Below, in pieces: positions 53,811 through 62,557 of a stretch of DNA of 64,000 bases; position 1 is the stretch's first letter; the number at the start of each line of letters is the position of its first letter. This stretch comes from Gloeotrichia echinulata CP02. GTDB taxonomy: Bacteria; Cyanobacteriota; Cyanobacteriia; Cyanobacteriales; Nostocaceae. The notes beneath the pieces are model-generated. The model saw nothing but the letters and a program-made list of their open reading frames with translations. It was not told the origin of the DNA and ran no database searches. The stretch spans positions 1,924,501 through 1,988,500 of the forward strand of contig CP051187.1 in NCBI GenBank assembly GCA_038087035.1. Reading direction: 5' to 3'. The position numbers and the translations under genes are program-made.

Positions 53811-54818
53811 TCACAGCAGTTGCACAAATTCCAGCCCTGAGTCTTGAGACTGCAAGGAATGTCGCCAAATGACTTCAGCCGCTTTGAGTCCTCCTGTTTG
53901 CAGACGGACAATTGGTTCTGGCCCCACTGCTGATGGTAAGATGCCCATATGTCCATGCTCTGGTTCAATTTCCGGGGTGAAGGGGATGTTATGCCAGACA
54001 AAAGCAGACCGCTCGATGTCACCCCAGTACTGGGCTACCAGGGTCCCTGTCCAATATTTGGCAATTATCGCCGCATCCCTAGCCGACAGTATTGGCTCTA
54101 CTCTTGGTTGCAAAGCTACTAGAATGGCATCGTAGATTTTATCTGTCGGTGCAGCAGCGAGCAGGTCAAAAGTGTCCACAGTCGCACCTGCTTGTACTAA
54201 ACCACGTTCAATAAAGCTCTCAAAAGGGTTGTCGCACAACAATAATATATTACTTGTGTAAACTGCGATACCTGCATCTAGCAAGAGCTTGACTGCCATG
54301 ATTCCCAGAAAGGAAAATACGTCAACTGCTGGATGCCTTTCGTTGACTCCTGCTACCTGGATACCTTTGAGGCGACAGGCGATGAGATCCACGTCTTCTG
54401 GTCTAAACTCCCAGGCTTCATACATTAAACCAATGACTGCTGTGGGCTTCATCCAGCCAATCATTTCGGTATTAATGGGGCGGACGTGTCCACTGTTGGT
54501 AATGATGTCTACTTGAGCGACGATATCTTCAGTTTTTTCAGTGATAAATTCAATTTGCCCACTCACCCCAGCAATTTCAGCTAGTTGCTCTGTCAGTGCT
54601 TTCACTTGCTCTATAGTGCCATAACGGCTACTCTGGGTGAGGGCAAACACTTTTTCTGCTCCTGCGATAGCGGCAATAACAGGTGTGACTGCATAGGCTC
54701 CAGTCGCTGCTTCTGTCAGAATGATCGCCTTTTGCAATTGTAAATCGCAACGCTCGATAGCCTGACGCATCAACCAGACGAGGCGATGGGGGTTTAACCC
54801 AGGACGGCGATCGCTCAT
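53811..54818 (-). CDS. Rossmann-like protein of unknown function
   Basis: 335 residues, family not recognised. The N-terminal 130 residues look like an NAD(P)- or SAM-binding Rossmann unit: [20 protein letters not shown] (31-50), [40 protein letters not shown] and [21 protein letters not shown] second Rossmann-like half follows ([40 protein letters not shown]). No signal peptide or membrane segment. It overlaps the aminotransferase gene upstream by four bases, so it is probably a dedicated step of the same sugar pathway, perhaps a dehydrogenase. Confidence 0.6.
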   Translation of the reverse strand: MSDRRPGLNPHRLVWLMRQAIERCDLQLQKAIILTEAATGAYAVTPVIAAIAGAEKVFALTQSSRYGTIEQVKALTEQLAEIAGVSGQIEFITEKTEDIVAQVDIITNSGHVRPINTEMIGWMKPTAVIGLMYEAWEFRPEDVDLIACRLKGIQVAGVNERHPAVDVFSFLGIMAVKLLLDAGIAVYTSNILLLCDNPFESFIERGLVQAGATVDTFDLLAAAPTDKIYDAILVALQPRVEPILSARDAAIIAKYWTGTLVAQYWGDIERSAFVWHNIPFTPEIEPEHGHMGILPSAVGPEPIVRLQTGGLKAAEVIWRHSLQSQDSGLEFVQLL

Positions 54819-55927
54819 TCAACTGACACTCCCTGAAGAATTTTCTGGAGACTTTCGCTAACAGTGCTAATTTGTGCAGCGGTGAGTTCAGGATACATGG
54901 GCAGGGATAGGACTTGTCTAGCGGCTAGTTCTGTGTGGAGAAAATCACCACACTGATACCCTAAATCGGCGTAGGCTGTTTGCAGGTGGACAGGGATGGG
55001 ATAATGAATACCTGTTTGAATGCCCAGCTGATTTAGCTCCTGTTGTAGCCGTTCCCGCTCGATAGTTCGCACGGCGTAGATATGGTAAACGTGGCGATTG
55101 TGAGGCAGTGCTATGGGTGTAGTGATGGCAGAGTTTGCCAAGAGTTGATTATATTGTGCTGCATGTGTGATTCTGGCTTCTGTCCACGCTTCGATGTAAC
55201 GCAACTTCACCCGTAAAATAGCGCCTTGGATGCCATCCATGCGATAGTTATAACCCTTGAGGACATGGTGATACCTCCGTTCTTGACCCCAGTCCCGTAG
55301 CATCTGCATGGTGCGGGCATATTCGGGATTATTGGTAACTACCATGCCTCCCTCTCCGTAAGCACCTAAGTTCTTACCAGGGTAAAAGCTAAAACAACCA
55401 ATGTCGCCTATACTACCTACGCGCTGACCCTTGTACTCGGCACCATGAGCTTGGGCTGCATCTTCGATCACAATCAAACCATGACCACGAGCAATTTCTA
55501 AAATTGGCTCCATATCCGCTGGTTGACCGTATAAATGTACAGGCAGAATGGCCTTAGTACGTTCAGTGATCGCTTGTTCTATTTTGGTGACATCGATTGT
55601 GTAGGAAACCGGGTCAATATCTACGAAAACTGGTGTGGCTCCGGTATAACAAATTGCTGCTGCTGTAGCAATGAAGGTGAAAGATACGGTAATTACTTCG
55701 TCACCAGTACCAATGCCAGCGGCTAATAATGCTAGATGGAGGGCGCTAGTACCTGTATTGACAGCGATGCCATAATCAGCATTGCAGTAATCTGCAAACT
55801 CTTGTTCTAAAAGTTTTACTTCATTACCTAAGATGAATTGGGTACTTTCTAGGACTTTTAAAACGGCGGTGTCTATTTCGTCTTTGATGCTCAGGTACTG
55901 AGTTTTGAGATCTACAAATGGAATCAC
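54815..55927 (-). CDS. DegT/DnrJ/EryC1/StrS-family sugar aminotransferase (WbpE-like)
   Basis: 370 residues from GTG at 55927, overlapping the upstream stop (GTGA). PLP lysine K185 sits in [19 protein letters not shown]156 contacts the PLP ring ([12 protein letters not shown]). The start [18 protein letters not shown] and the block [20 protein letters not shown] resemble WbpE, which uses the 3-keto product of a Gfo/Idh oxidoreductase. That oxidoreductase gene lies directly upstream. With the hexapeptide acyltransferase it could complete a 2,3-diacetamido-sugar route. Confidence 0.93.
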   Translation of the reverse strand: MIPFVDLKTQYLSIKDEIDTAVLKVLESTQFILGNEVKLLEQEFADYCNADYGIAVNTGTSALHLALLAAGIGTGDEVITVSFTFIATAAAICYTGATPVFVDIDPVSYTIDVTKIEQAITERTKAILPVHLYGQPADMEPILEIARGHGLIVIEDAAQAHGAEYKGQRVGSIGDIGCFSFYPGKNLGAYGEGGMVVTNNPEYARTMQMLRDWGQERRYHHVLKGYNYRMDGIQGAILRVKLRYIEAWTEARITHAAQYNQLLANSAITTPIALPHNRHVYHIYAVRTIERERLQQELNQLGIQTGIHYPIPVHLQTAYADLGYQCGDFLHTELAARQVLSLPMYPELTAAQISTVSESLQKILQGVSVE

Positions 55928-56952
55928 GCTGCTACCTCTGCTAGGTTCAGTTCAATTAATCGGCCTTGTTTCTTCATAGACTCGGTTGCAGCTTCGAGTA
56001 TTCTCACTACCCGCATTCCTGCTTCCCCATCGGTAATGGGGCGATCGCCTTTTTGAATGCAATTGATGAAGTGTAATCCTTCTGTCCGCAGTGCTTCTGT
56101 TATATCTAACTTGGGAGACCACATATCTCCTGTACGATAACCAATTAACATTTGGTACACGCTTTCGGAATTGCCATTGAGGGTAATTCCTTTGTCGTAA
56201 ATCTTCAGCTTCTCGCTAGGTTCCAAGTCATCGTACACAATCATCCGTTGACTACCACCAATTAGTGTGCGGCGCACTTTCACTGGTGCTAGCCAGTTGA
56301 CATGAATATGAGCAATTAAGTTATTCTCAAAAAATAAGGTCAAGTAAGCGATATTTTCGGGTTCTCCTGATACATGACTGATGCCACAAGCTGAAACAGC
56401 ATAGGGCTGGGATGGTAAGACATAGTTCATGATGGAAAGGTCGTGAACTGCCAAATCCCAGATGACATTGACATCATGCTGAAACAGTCCTAGGTTGACT
56501 CGTACAGAATCGTAGTAGTAAATATCGCCTAGGGTCTTGGTGGCAATTAGGTCGTGCATTTTGCGTACAGCACCTGTATAAACAAAGGTGTGATCTACCA
56601 TCAGCACTAGGCGGCGTTTTTCTGCTTCCTCAATCAAGCGCATTGCTTGCTCTGAGGTCGTGGTTATCGGTTTCTCTACGAGTACATGCTTCCCAGCCTG
56701 TAATGCGGCTAAGGCTAAGTCAAAGTGGGTGGAAACTGGTGTGGCGATCGCCACTGCGTCAATTTTGGAGTCTGTAAATACTTCTTGACAATCTGTGGTG
56801 ACTTCGATGGTTGGATAGCGAGCCTGCACCTTTGCTAATAGTTCTGGTTTAAAATCGCAGACTTTTGTGACCTTTGCACCTGGAATTTCGGCGAAATTTC
56901 TTACCAGATTAGGACCCCAATAACCATAGCCAATTACTGCGATATTAATCAT
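55924..56952 (-). CDS. Gfo/Idh/MocA oxidoreductase (WbpB-like)
   Basis: 342 residues. NAD-binding [20 protein letters not shown] (2-21), the family's EKP motif at 93-95 ([10 protein letters not shown]), [20 protein letters not shown] and an acidic/His block [16 protein letters not shown] with the likely catalytic histidine. WbpB-type members oxidise the C-3 hydroxyl of UDP-GlcNAcA and pass the ketone to a DegT partner. Four-base overlap with the DegT gene downstream supports that coupling; a UDP-GlcNAc 6-dehydrogenase (WbpA) is not in the window. Confidence 0.92.
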   Translation of the reverse strand: MINIAVIGYGYWGPNLVRNFAEIPGAKVTKVCDFKPELLAKVQARYPTIEVTTDCQEVFTDSKIDAVAIATPVSTHFDLALAALQAGKHVLVEKPITTTSEQAMRLIEEAEKRRLVLMVDHTFVYTGAVRKMHDLIATKTLGDIYYYDSVRVNLGLFQHDVNVIWDLAVHDLSIMNYVLPSQPYAVSACGISHVSGEPENIAYLTLFFENNLIAHIHVNWLAPVKVRRTLIGGSQRMIVYDDLEPSEKLKIYDKGITLNGNSESVYQMLIGYRTGDMWSPKLDITEALRTEGLHFINCIQKGDRPITDGEAGMRVVRILEAATESMKKQGRLIELNLAEVAA

Positions 56953-57115
56953 GATTTTGTTTCCTATTGATTTTAATTAATCAAAATTTATTGAACTAGC
57001 AACCACCGTCTGTAAAAGGTGATTATATTATGTGGCAATACTTTAAGTAATTCTTCTGATATTCCTGTGTTTTATCAAGGCAAAACTTATCTACCTGATG
57101 CTACCTTCTGGGAGG

Positions 57116-57625
57116 TTAGCTAAAACTGCTTGTGATTTCCGTGTTTTGGGAGCGATTGCGAACATCACCTATGGTACGTGCGGGGACTCCCACCACAATT
57201 GCATAATCAGCAACATCGTGAGTGACTACGGCTCCAGAACCAATTATGGCTTTTTCCCCAATAGTTACCCCTGGTAGGATGGTAGCGTTACTGCCAATAG
57301 ATGCACAGCGCTTTACTACGGTCTTGATTGGATACCAGTCATCGTCAGTTTTCAAGGTGCCATCTTCATTGGTTGCACGGGGATAAAGGTCATTGGTGAA
57401 CATGACTCCATGACCAATAAACACTTCATCTTCAATGATGACGCCCTCACACAGAAAACTGTGTGATGAAATTTTACATCGATCCCCTACGCTGACATTT
57501 TTCTGGATCTCCACAAATGTACCAATCTTCGTGTCATCGCCAATCTCGCAATCGTAGAGGTTCACGAGATTAGGATGAAAAATCTTGACGTTTTTGCCTA
57601 ACTTTACGTTATCATTTATTGCCAT
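57116..57625 (-). CDS. Hexapeptide-repeat sugar N-acetyltransferase (WbpD-like)
   Basis: 169 residues. Left-handed beta helix from residue about 10: [60 protein letters not shown], then [40 protein letters not shown]. The [14 protein letters not shown] loop with its acidic residues is characteristic of UDP-3-amino-sugar acetyltransferases of the WbpD type. It probably acetylates the amine made by the neighbouring DegT enzyme. A 163-bp gap separates it from the oxidoreductase gene. Confidence 0.88.
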   Translation of the reverse strand: MAINDNVKLGKNVKIFHPNLVNLYDCEIGDDTKIGTFVEIQKNVSVGDRCKISSHSFLCEGVIIEDEVFIGHGVMFTNDLYPRATNEDGTLKTDDDWYPIKTVVKRCASIGSNATILPGVTIGEKAIIGSGAVVTHDVADYAIVVGVPARTIGDVRNRSQNTEITSSFS

Positions 57626-57669
57626 TTATCCTCATCCTTTTACTTATTCAAAATCTCTTCCAAATATTA

Positions 57670-58959
57670 TTATGATATTTTCTCTACAGATTCCCAAATA
57701 ACATCTTCTAAATAAGTACATTCGTCATGTTGCCATTGATACTCTGGGCGCTCAAAATTGTGCATGGTAATTTCAAACTGGCAAATATATTTGAGGCTTT
57801 CTAGTAAAGTGTCGCTGCGACGTTCAGACAACCAAGTTATTAAGCTGTATGCACCCATGTAGAGCCGAAATTTAGGAATTTCACAGCGAAGAATAAATGT
57901 TCCTGCTTCCTGACGAAATGGAGCTTGAGGTTCGTAAAACCAGTTAATACAAATGGGTTGTTGTAAAGAATTTACTACTTGAAATGAAAACCACAAACTT
58001 TCATGGGGTTTAGTTATGTGTAGCGCAAATTCAAAGGTAATTGGTTCTCCCCAACTGTGAATCCCTGCACCTTCAGAAGTATGTGCCTTTACCCAAGCTA
58101 GATAATTGCCAGTTTTGTTTTCCGGCGCTTGGTAATAACCTCGTGGTTGAGAATCATCTTTTTGATCAGTAAGATATAACTGCACGGCTTTGTTAGTATT
58201 ACCATCCCACTGAACATCACCTTTGGACAGCAGTATGCAACGTTTAGTCAGCTGGGCAATAGCTGGCATACTATGACTAACGAACAAAACTGTGCGTCCT
58301 TCTTTGGTTGCTACATCCCCCATTTTGCCTAAACATTTTTTCTGAAATGCGGAATCGCCAACTGCGAGAACTTCATCAACAATTAAAATTTCCGGCTCCA
58401 GATGTGCTGCGACCGCAAAGGCTAGGCGGACATACATCCCTGATGAATAGCGTTTTACCGGGGTGTCTAAAAACTTCTCTACTTCTGCAAAGGCGACAAT
58501 TTCATCAAATTTCTTTTTAATTTCAACTCTACTCATCCCTAAAACTGAGCCGTTGAGATAAATATTCTCCCTTCCTGTCAGTTCTGGGTGAAATCCCGTC
58601 CCTACTTCTAGCAGGCTGGCGACTCGGCCTTTAATGGCGATGCGTCCCTTAGATGGTTCGGTGATCCGGCTCAAAATTTTTAAGAGCGTCGATTTCCCTG
58701 CACCGTTGCGTCCAATAACGCCAATGGCTTCACCTTGTTTAATCTCAAAAGAAACATCATTCAATGCCCAAAATTCTTCTGAAGCTGGATTGGGAATTTT
58801 TTTACCAGCAGAGTTGCTAAATTTCTTGGCCAGCGACTTAGCTCCATCAGCAATTACATCACGTAGAGCTTTGTAGTTGGCTCGCCCGGAACTCTCCTGT
58901 TGATGACTAATTATATATTTTTTGGCGAGACTTTCTACCCGAATTACACTATCAGACAT
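57670..58959 (-). CDS. wzt: ABC transporter ATPase for polysaccharide export (Wzt)
   Basis: 429 residues from ATG at 58959: AGGAG lies ten bases upstream, whereas the in-frame GTG at 58971 overlaps that AGGAG and cannot be the start. Walker A GRNGAGKST (83-91), ABC signature YSSGM (171-175), Walker B ILIVDE (191-196) followed by VLAVGDSAFQKKC. Long insert GAKSLAKKFSNSAGKKIP before the NBD core is typical of polysaccharide exporters. The C-terminal 165 residues (VKAHTSEGAGIHSWGEPITF, LWFSFQVVNSLQQPICINWF) form a Wzt-C beta-sandwich that, in O9a-type systems, recognises the modified chain end. Confidence 0.94.
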   Translation of the reverse strand: MSDSVIRVESLAKKYIISHQQESSGRANYKALRDVIADGAKSLAKKFSNSAGKKIPNPASEEFWALNDVSFEIKQGEAIGVIGRNGAGKSTLLKILSRITEPSKGRIAIKGRVASLLEVGTGFHPELTGRENIYLNGSVLGMSRVEIKKKFDEIVAFAEVEKFLDTPVKRYSSGMYVRLAFAVAAHLEPEILIVDEVLAVGDSAFQKKCLGKMGDVATKEGRTVLFVSHSMPAIAQLTKRCILLSKGDVQWDGNTNKAVQLYLTDQKDDSQPRGYYQAPENKTGNYLAWVKAHTSEGAGIHSWGEPITFEFALHITKPHESLWFSFQVVNSLQQPICINWFYEPQAPFRQEAGTFILRCEIPKFRLYMGAYSLITWLSERRSDTLLESLKYICQFEITMHNFERPEYQWQHDECTYLEDVIWESVEKIS

Positions 58960-58977
58960 CTGCTTGTCCACTCCTTT

Positions 58978-59820
58978 CTAAATTACGTCAGCAAACGTCC
59001 GTTCCATTCTGCGGAAGTACCAAATACCACTTGCGAGCAAAAGTAAAACTAATGCCAAAGATAGTGTGAACCCCGGCCAATAAATTTTGGCATCTCCACC
59101 TATAATCGCCCAGCGGAAACCATCAATGACGCCCACCATTGGGTTCAAAGAATATAGGAAGCGCCACTGTTCTGGCACTATACTGCTACTAAAACCTACT
59201 GGTGATATATATAATCCAAACTGCATAATAAATGGCACAATGTAGCGAAAGTCTCGGTATTCGACATTTAACGCTGCTAGCCACAGCCCAACTCCCATCG
59301 AAGCGGCAAAGGCTATACTGATAAATAGCGGTAGTGTCAGTATCCGCCAATCGGGAACAAAGTTATACCAAGCCATTAGCCCCAACATAATCATCCCCGA
59401 AATCATGAAATCTACAAAGCTGACAATTACAGCGCTGATGGGGACAATTAGACGTGGGAAGTAAACCTTTGATATCAGATTGCTATTACTAATTAAACTA
59501 CCACTGCACTCTCCTAAGGCATTGGCAAAAAATTGCCAAGGTAACATCGCCGCAAATACCAGAATCGGATATGGTGCGCCCTCTGAAGGTAATTTTGCTA
59601 AGTTGCCAAATACCACGGTGAACACTACCATTGTTAAAAATGGTCGAATCAGCGCCCAAGCTATACCAATCACGGTTTGCTTATAGCGGACTAAAATATC
59701 ACGCCAAGCGAGAAAATATAAAAGTTCCCGATAGCGCCACAGGTCTTGCCAATATTGGCGCTCTGTGCGTCCAGCTTCAATTACCAACTCAGGCTTTGAG
59801 ACAATCTCTTGACTACTCAT
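58978..59820 (-). CDS. wzm: ABC-2 polysaccharide export permease (Wzm)
   Basis: 280 residues from ATG at 59820 (TTG at 59862 is also in frame). About six hydrophobic segments, for example TVIGIAWALIRPFLTMVVFT, APYPILVFAAMLPWQFFANA, IVPISAVIVSFVDFMISGMI and FIMQFGLYISPVGFSSSIVP, the last being the ABC2-type signature region. N-terminal amphipathic interface helix LWRYRELLYFLAWRDILVRY contacts Wzt. Pairs with wzt 18 bases downstream. First gene of the locus; TnpB debris lies just upstream. Confidence 0.94.
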   Translation of the reverse strand: MSSQEIVSKPELVIEAGRTERQYWQDLWRYRELLYFLAWRDILVRYKQTVIGIAWALIRPFLTMVVFTVVFGNLAKLPSEGAPYPILVFAAMLPWQFFANALGECSGSLISNSNLISKVYFPRLIVPISAVIVSFVDFMISGMIMLGLMAWYNFVPDWRILTLPLFISIAFAASMGVGLWLAALNVEYRDFRYIVPFIMQFGLYISPVGFSSSIVPEQWRFLYSLNPMVGVIDGFRWAIIGGDAKIYWPGFTLSLALVLLLLASGIWYFRRMERTFADVI

Positions 59821-59902
59821 CCTAGCTTTAAACTCCAAACTGGAAATCTTTAATAGTTCCAAATCACATAGTCAAACATAGTCAGACTTATGCAATTTAG
59901 CT

Positions 59903-60246
59903 TTAAGCGACTCTACTTTCAGCATGGACACGCTTAAATAGTGGAGTTATCCGCCTTGGATGTACTACCTGACACCCCCTATCCCTTAGAATAGACTGGA
60001 GACAGTCAAATCCTTCAGGATTACTTTTTCTGCCGATGTTGTACCCTGCGTTCACGTCGGCATGAATCTTCAAACCATTTTTACTGATATACCACGCACG
60101 TTTGACACGTTTTCCTGAGAATACATGCTTGATCTTGTTGTTAGGTTGATAAGTTGGGATGATGTCCCAATCAATCGCTGAAGCCTTACTTATTTTGTTT
60201 AAAGTTTTATCATACCGCGATAACCGACCATCTTTGCTTACCTCAG
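59903..60246 (-). pseudogene. TnpB C-terminal fragment
   Basis: The minus strand is open from about 60246 to TAA 59903-59905. It reads VSKDGRLSRYDKTLNKISKA, then GKRVKRAWYISKNGLKIHAD, VNAGYNIGRKSNPEG. The ADVNAGYNIG block holds the RuvC-III aspartate and KRVKRAWY..NGLKI precedes it, as in one cyanobacterial TnpB subgroup. RuvC-I, RuvC-II and the zinc ribbon are missing. Its left boundary abuts the stop codon of the 130-residue gene at 60238. Unlike the tnpB at 19.5 kb it belongs to a different subgroup. Confidence 0.7.
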
Positions 60247-60630
60247 CGTAAACTCTCCCACAGAAGGATTCCCCTCAGAATTAATCACCCCTGTAACCTG
60301 CTGCCACAGGTTTTGTGGCGCTATGGAGATTTCATAGGTGCGATCATCACACTTACGGACGTGATACCACTTAGTTTGTTGACAGTGGTAACACCAGAAA
60401 GCTTCTAACCATTCTCCCTTTATCGGGATGGCAGTTTTATTTGCTACCAGCATCAAGGCACTTCTGCGACTCATACCTCTTTGCTGTAACTGTCCTGGTT
60501 GATCGGCAAATATTGGATATTTCTGACTCGTGCTATCCAGATAACAGCCATGAATTGGACAGTATATGGCTCGTCGTTTTGTACGTTGCCGATTTCGGTC
60601 ACACCTTCTCTGCACTTCGACCTCCCACAT
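60238..60630 (-). CDS. Conserved cyanobacterial hypothetical protein with CxxC motifs
   Basis: 130 residues. Two cysteine pairs (IYCPIHGCYLD and FWCYHCQQTKWYHV) suggest a small zinc-binding protein. The opening MWEVEVQRRCDRNRQRTKRR is very basic; NPSVGEFT near the end is the last block before a stop. Similar proteins are common in cyanobacteria and usually continue a little further (SVGEFT followed by R-rich residues), so the C-terminus here may be cut where the TnpB fragment joins. No function known. Not clearly part of the glycan pathway. Confidence 0.65.
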   Translation of the reverse strand: MWEVEVQRRCDRNRQRTKRRAIYCPIHGCYLDSTSQKYPIFADQPGQLQQRGMSRRSALMLVANKTAIPIKGEWLEAFWCYHCQQTKWYHVRKCDDRTYEISIAPQNLWQQVTGVINSEGNPSVGEFTLR

Positions 60631-61201
60631 TGATCAATAGACACACCCATCAGGAAGGTTACGCTGGAGGGACTGAGATCTAAAAGACCATCGAAGCCCA
60701 TCTCCTAAAATTCACCGAGGCATATTCAATTAGAGTCAGTAAGTCGGCGCAAATAAACCTTACAGGCAATGGTTGTCATTTGTCATTGGTAAGGATTGTG
60801 GCATATTTACGTTTTGTAGTTTTGCTTATTCCCACCGACTTACTTGGATTGAGAAATACTCTATCAGATGAGGTTAATTTACTATCAGCTTTACTTACTA
60901 ATTAATCAAGATGATTTACCAAGTAATCTAAGTTTGATAACTTTGCTTTCAGGATTTTTCAGATAAAATTTGTATCCTCAAAAAATTATAACATTTATAG
61001 TGAAGATAATATCCTCTTCATTTGAATCAAAATCATCCTCAAATCTAATCCTTTCCTTATTTAAACCTCTGTCACCCTCAAAACTACAATCATCACACCA
61101 AAAACACCGTTTTTTAGTGACAGAGTTTAAGTCACAAGCCTAATTATACAGTTGTAATTGACCAGCAGCACTAGAACCGCCAAACTAAAGCTAGAAAATG
61201 C
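60631..61201. other. Intergenic region with a MITE
   Basis: 571 bases between the conserved hypothetical gene and the WcaI-like gene. It contains the MITE at 60738-60844. The remainder is AT-rich with no frame worth calling. The bases around 60990-61060 contain runs of AAAATT and TATCCTC but nothing definite. Confidence 0.5.
60738..60844. mobile_element. 107-bp MITE with AGTAAGTCGG ends
   Basis: Terminal inverted repeats AGTAAGTCGG (60738-60747) and CCGACTTACT (60835-60844). The inner right part (60782-60845) matches, in reverse, the degenerate copy at 15150-15221; the start of the same block (GTCATTGGTAAGGATT) is also found at 8265-8280. Confidence 0.75.
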
Positions 61202-62557
61202 TTATTTTGTCGTGCTTTGGGACATAGTCATCACTGTATCAGAATCAGGTATTAGCGCCTGCTGTAAAACATCAAGGTATTGTTGAGAGATAATCCTCGG
61301 CGTGAAATGCGATCGCAAATACTGACGACCTGCTCTGCCCATTTTCTCACCTAGTTGCTGATCCCGACTGAGCAAGCGAATAAATTCAGCCAGATTCAAA
61401 CTATCTCCATTATCAAATGTACAACCGCATTTAGCTTCGGAAATAAATTGTCTCAGGTAAGAAGACCTCGAACAAATCACTCCTACTGGTCTTCCAGATG
61501 CTAAAGCTGAGTAAAGCTTGCTAGGAACAACCAAACTTTCACTAGATGCATCGACACTTACCAATGACAAATCACACGCTGTTAGCGAATAGGGCAATAC
61601 TTGCTTATCTTGATACGGCAGAAATAAGAAATTGTTCAGCCCTAATTGATTGACTTGTTTGATCACATCATCACGTTTTGCGCCACCGCCAATGCACACA
61701 AACTGAATTGGCTCATCTTGCAAATATTTTGCCGCTTCTAGGATAGTATCCATATCATGACAGCGCCCCATGTTACCGGAGTAGAGTACGGTAAATTTGT
61801 TCACGAGGTTATGCTTCCAAGCAAACCAGTTTTCTTGCTTGGCAATGGGCATAATCTGCTCAGGGTCTGCCCAACTGTGAATCACAGAAATTTTATCAGC
61901 TATCTGTGGACAATTTGCCAGCACCTGTTGTTTCATCCCCGGACTGAGAACCACAATTCCCTTGGCGTTGAGCCAAATCTGTTGATTGAGGTTCTGCCAA
62001 AGTCGCACTAGCCAGTTATCCTTTGAGACTACCCCTAGAGCAATGGCAATATCGGGGTATAGGTCGTAGAGTATGCAGACATAAGGAAGTCGAAACAAGA
62101 GATAAGCCAAATATCCTATTACTGGCAAAAACGGTGGAGCCGTGGTCAATAATAATACATTGCTACGACGCCAAGTCGTCAGCATATGGAGTGCTGCACG
62201 CAAAGTGTACAGCACCCCATTGACAGCTTTACCGCGAATCCGACCTGGCCAGAGTTGCGCTGTTCGCGATCGCTGAATTCGCACTTTACCCAAATTTTCA
62301 ATCCCTGGAGCGCTAGAAGAATGAAATGCGTATCCAGGTTGGCTGGTAAAAACCTCAATATCTACCCCTTGCTGCCCTAAATTTCTCACGAGTTCTTCAA
62401 TCAATTGTCCCGTAGCAGCGTAGTCTGGTGGGAAGAATTGGGTGATAACAGACAATTTGATAGATTGCTGAGTTTTTTGAGAATCCTGGTTTTGAGTCTC
62501 TATCTCAGTAGAAATGGATTGCAAAAATTTTTGATTAATCCATTCATTAAGTCTCAT
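61202..62557 (-). CDS. Glycosyltransferase family 4, WcaI/WbuB-like
   Basis: 451 residues. The first 33 residues are variable; homology starts at KLSVITQFFPPDYAATGQLI (34-53). WcaI-like blocks follow: DIEVFTSQPGYAF, LLTTAPPFLPVIGYLAYLLF, YVCILYDLYPDIAIALGVV, IVVLSPGMKQQVLAN and VLYSGNMGRCHDMDTILEAA. Donor site is ESLVVPSKLYSALASGRPVG. An internal hydrophobic stretch (about 120-150) may attach it to the membrane. Same strand as the glycan locus but separated from it by transposon debris, so it may be its detached first gene. Confidence 0.88.
   Translation of the reverse strand: MRLNEWINQKFLQSISTEIETQNQDSQKTQQSIKLSVITQFFPPDYAATGQLIEELVRNLGQQGVDIEVFTSQPGYAFHSSSAPGIENLGKVRIQRSRTAQLWPGRIRGKAVNGVLYTLRAALHMLTTWRRSNVLLLTTAPPFLPVIGYLAYLLFRLPYVCILYDLYPDIAIALGVVSKDNWLVRLWQNLNQQIWLNAKGIVVLSPGMKQQVLANCPQIADKISVIHSWADPEQIMPIAKQENWFAWKHNLVNKFTVLYSGNMGRCHDMDTILEAAKYLQDEPIQFVCIGGGAKRDDVIKQVNQLGLNNFLFLPYQDKQVLPYSLTACDLSLVSVDASSESLVVPSKLYSALASGRPVGVICSRSSYLRQFISEAKCGCTFDNGDSLNLAEFIRLLSRDQQLGEKMGRAGRQYLRSHFTPRIISQQYLDVLQQALIPDSDTVMTMSQSTTK

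Noticed and set aside
53609..54022. 137-codon minus-strand ORF
   Set aside because: It spans the end of one gene and the start of another in a different frame and shows no family pattern.
24210..59820. Assignment to the heterocyst envelope polysaccharide (hep) island
   Set aside because: No hepA, hepC, hglE or similar hallmark is recognised, so a specific role in heterocysts is not claimed.
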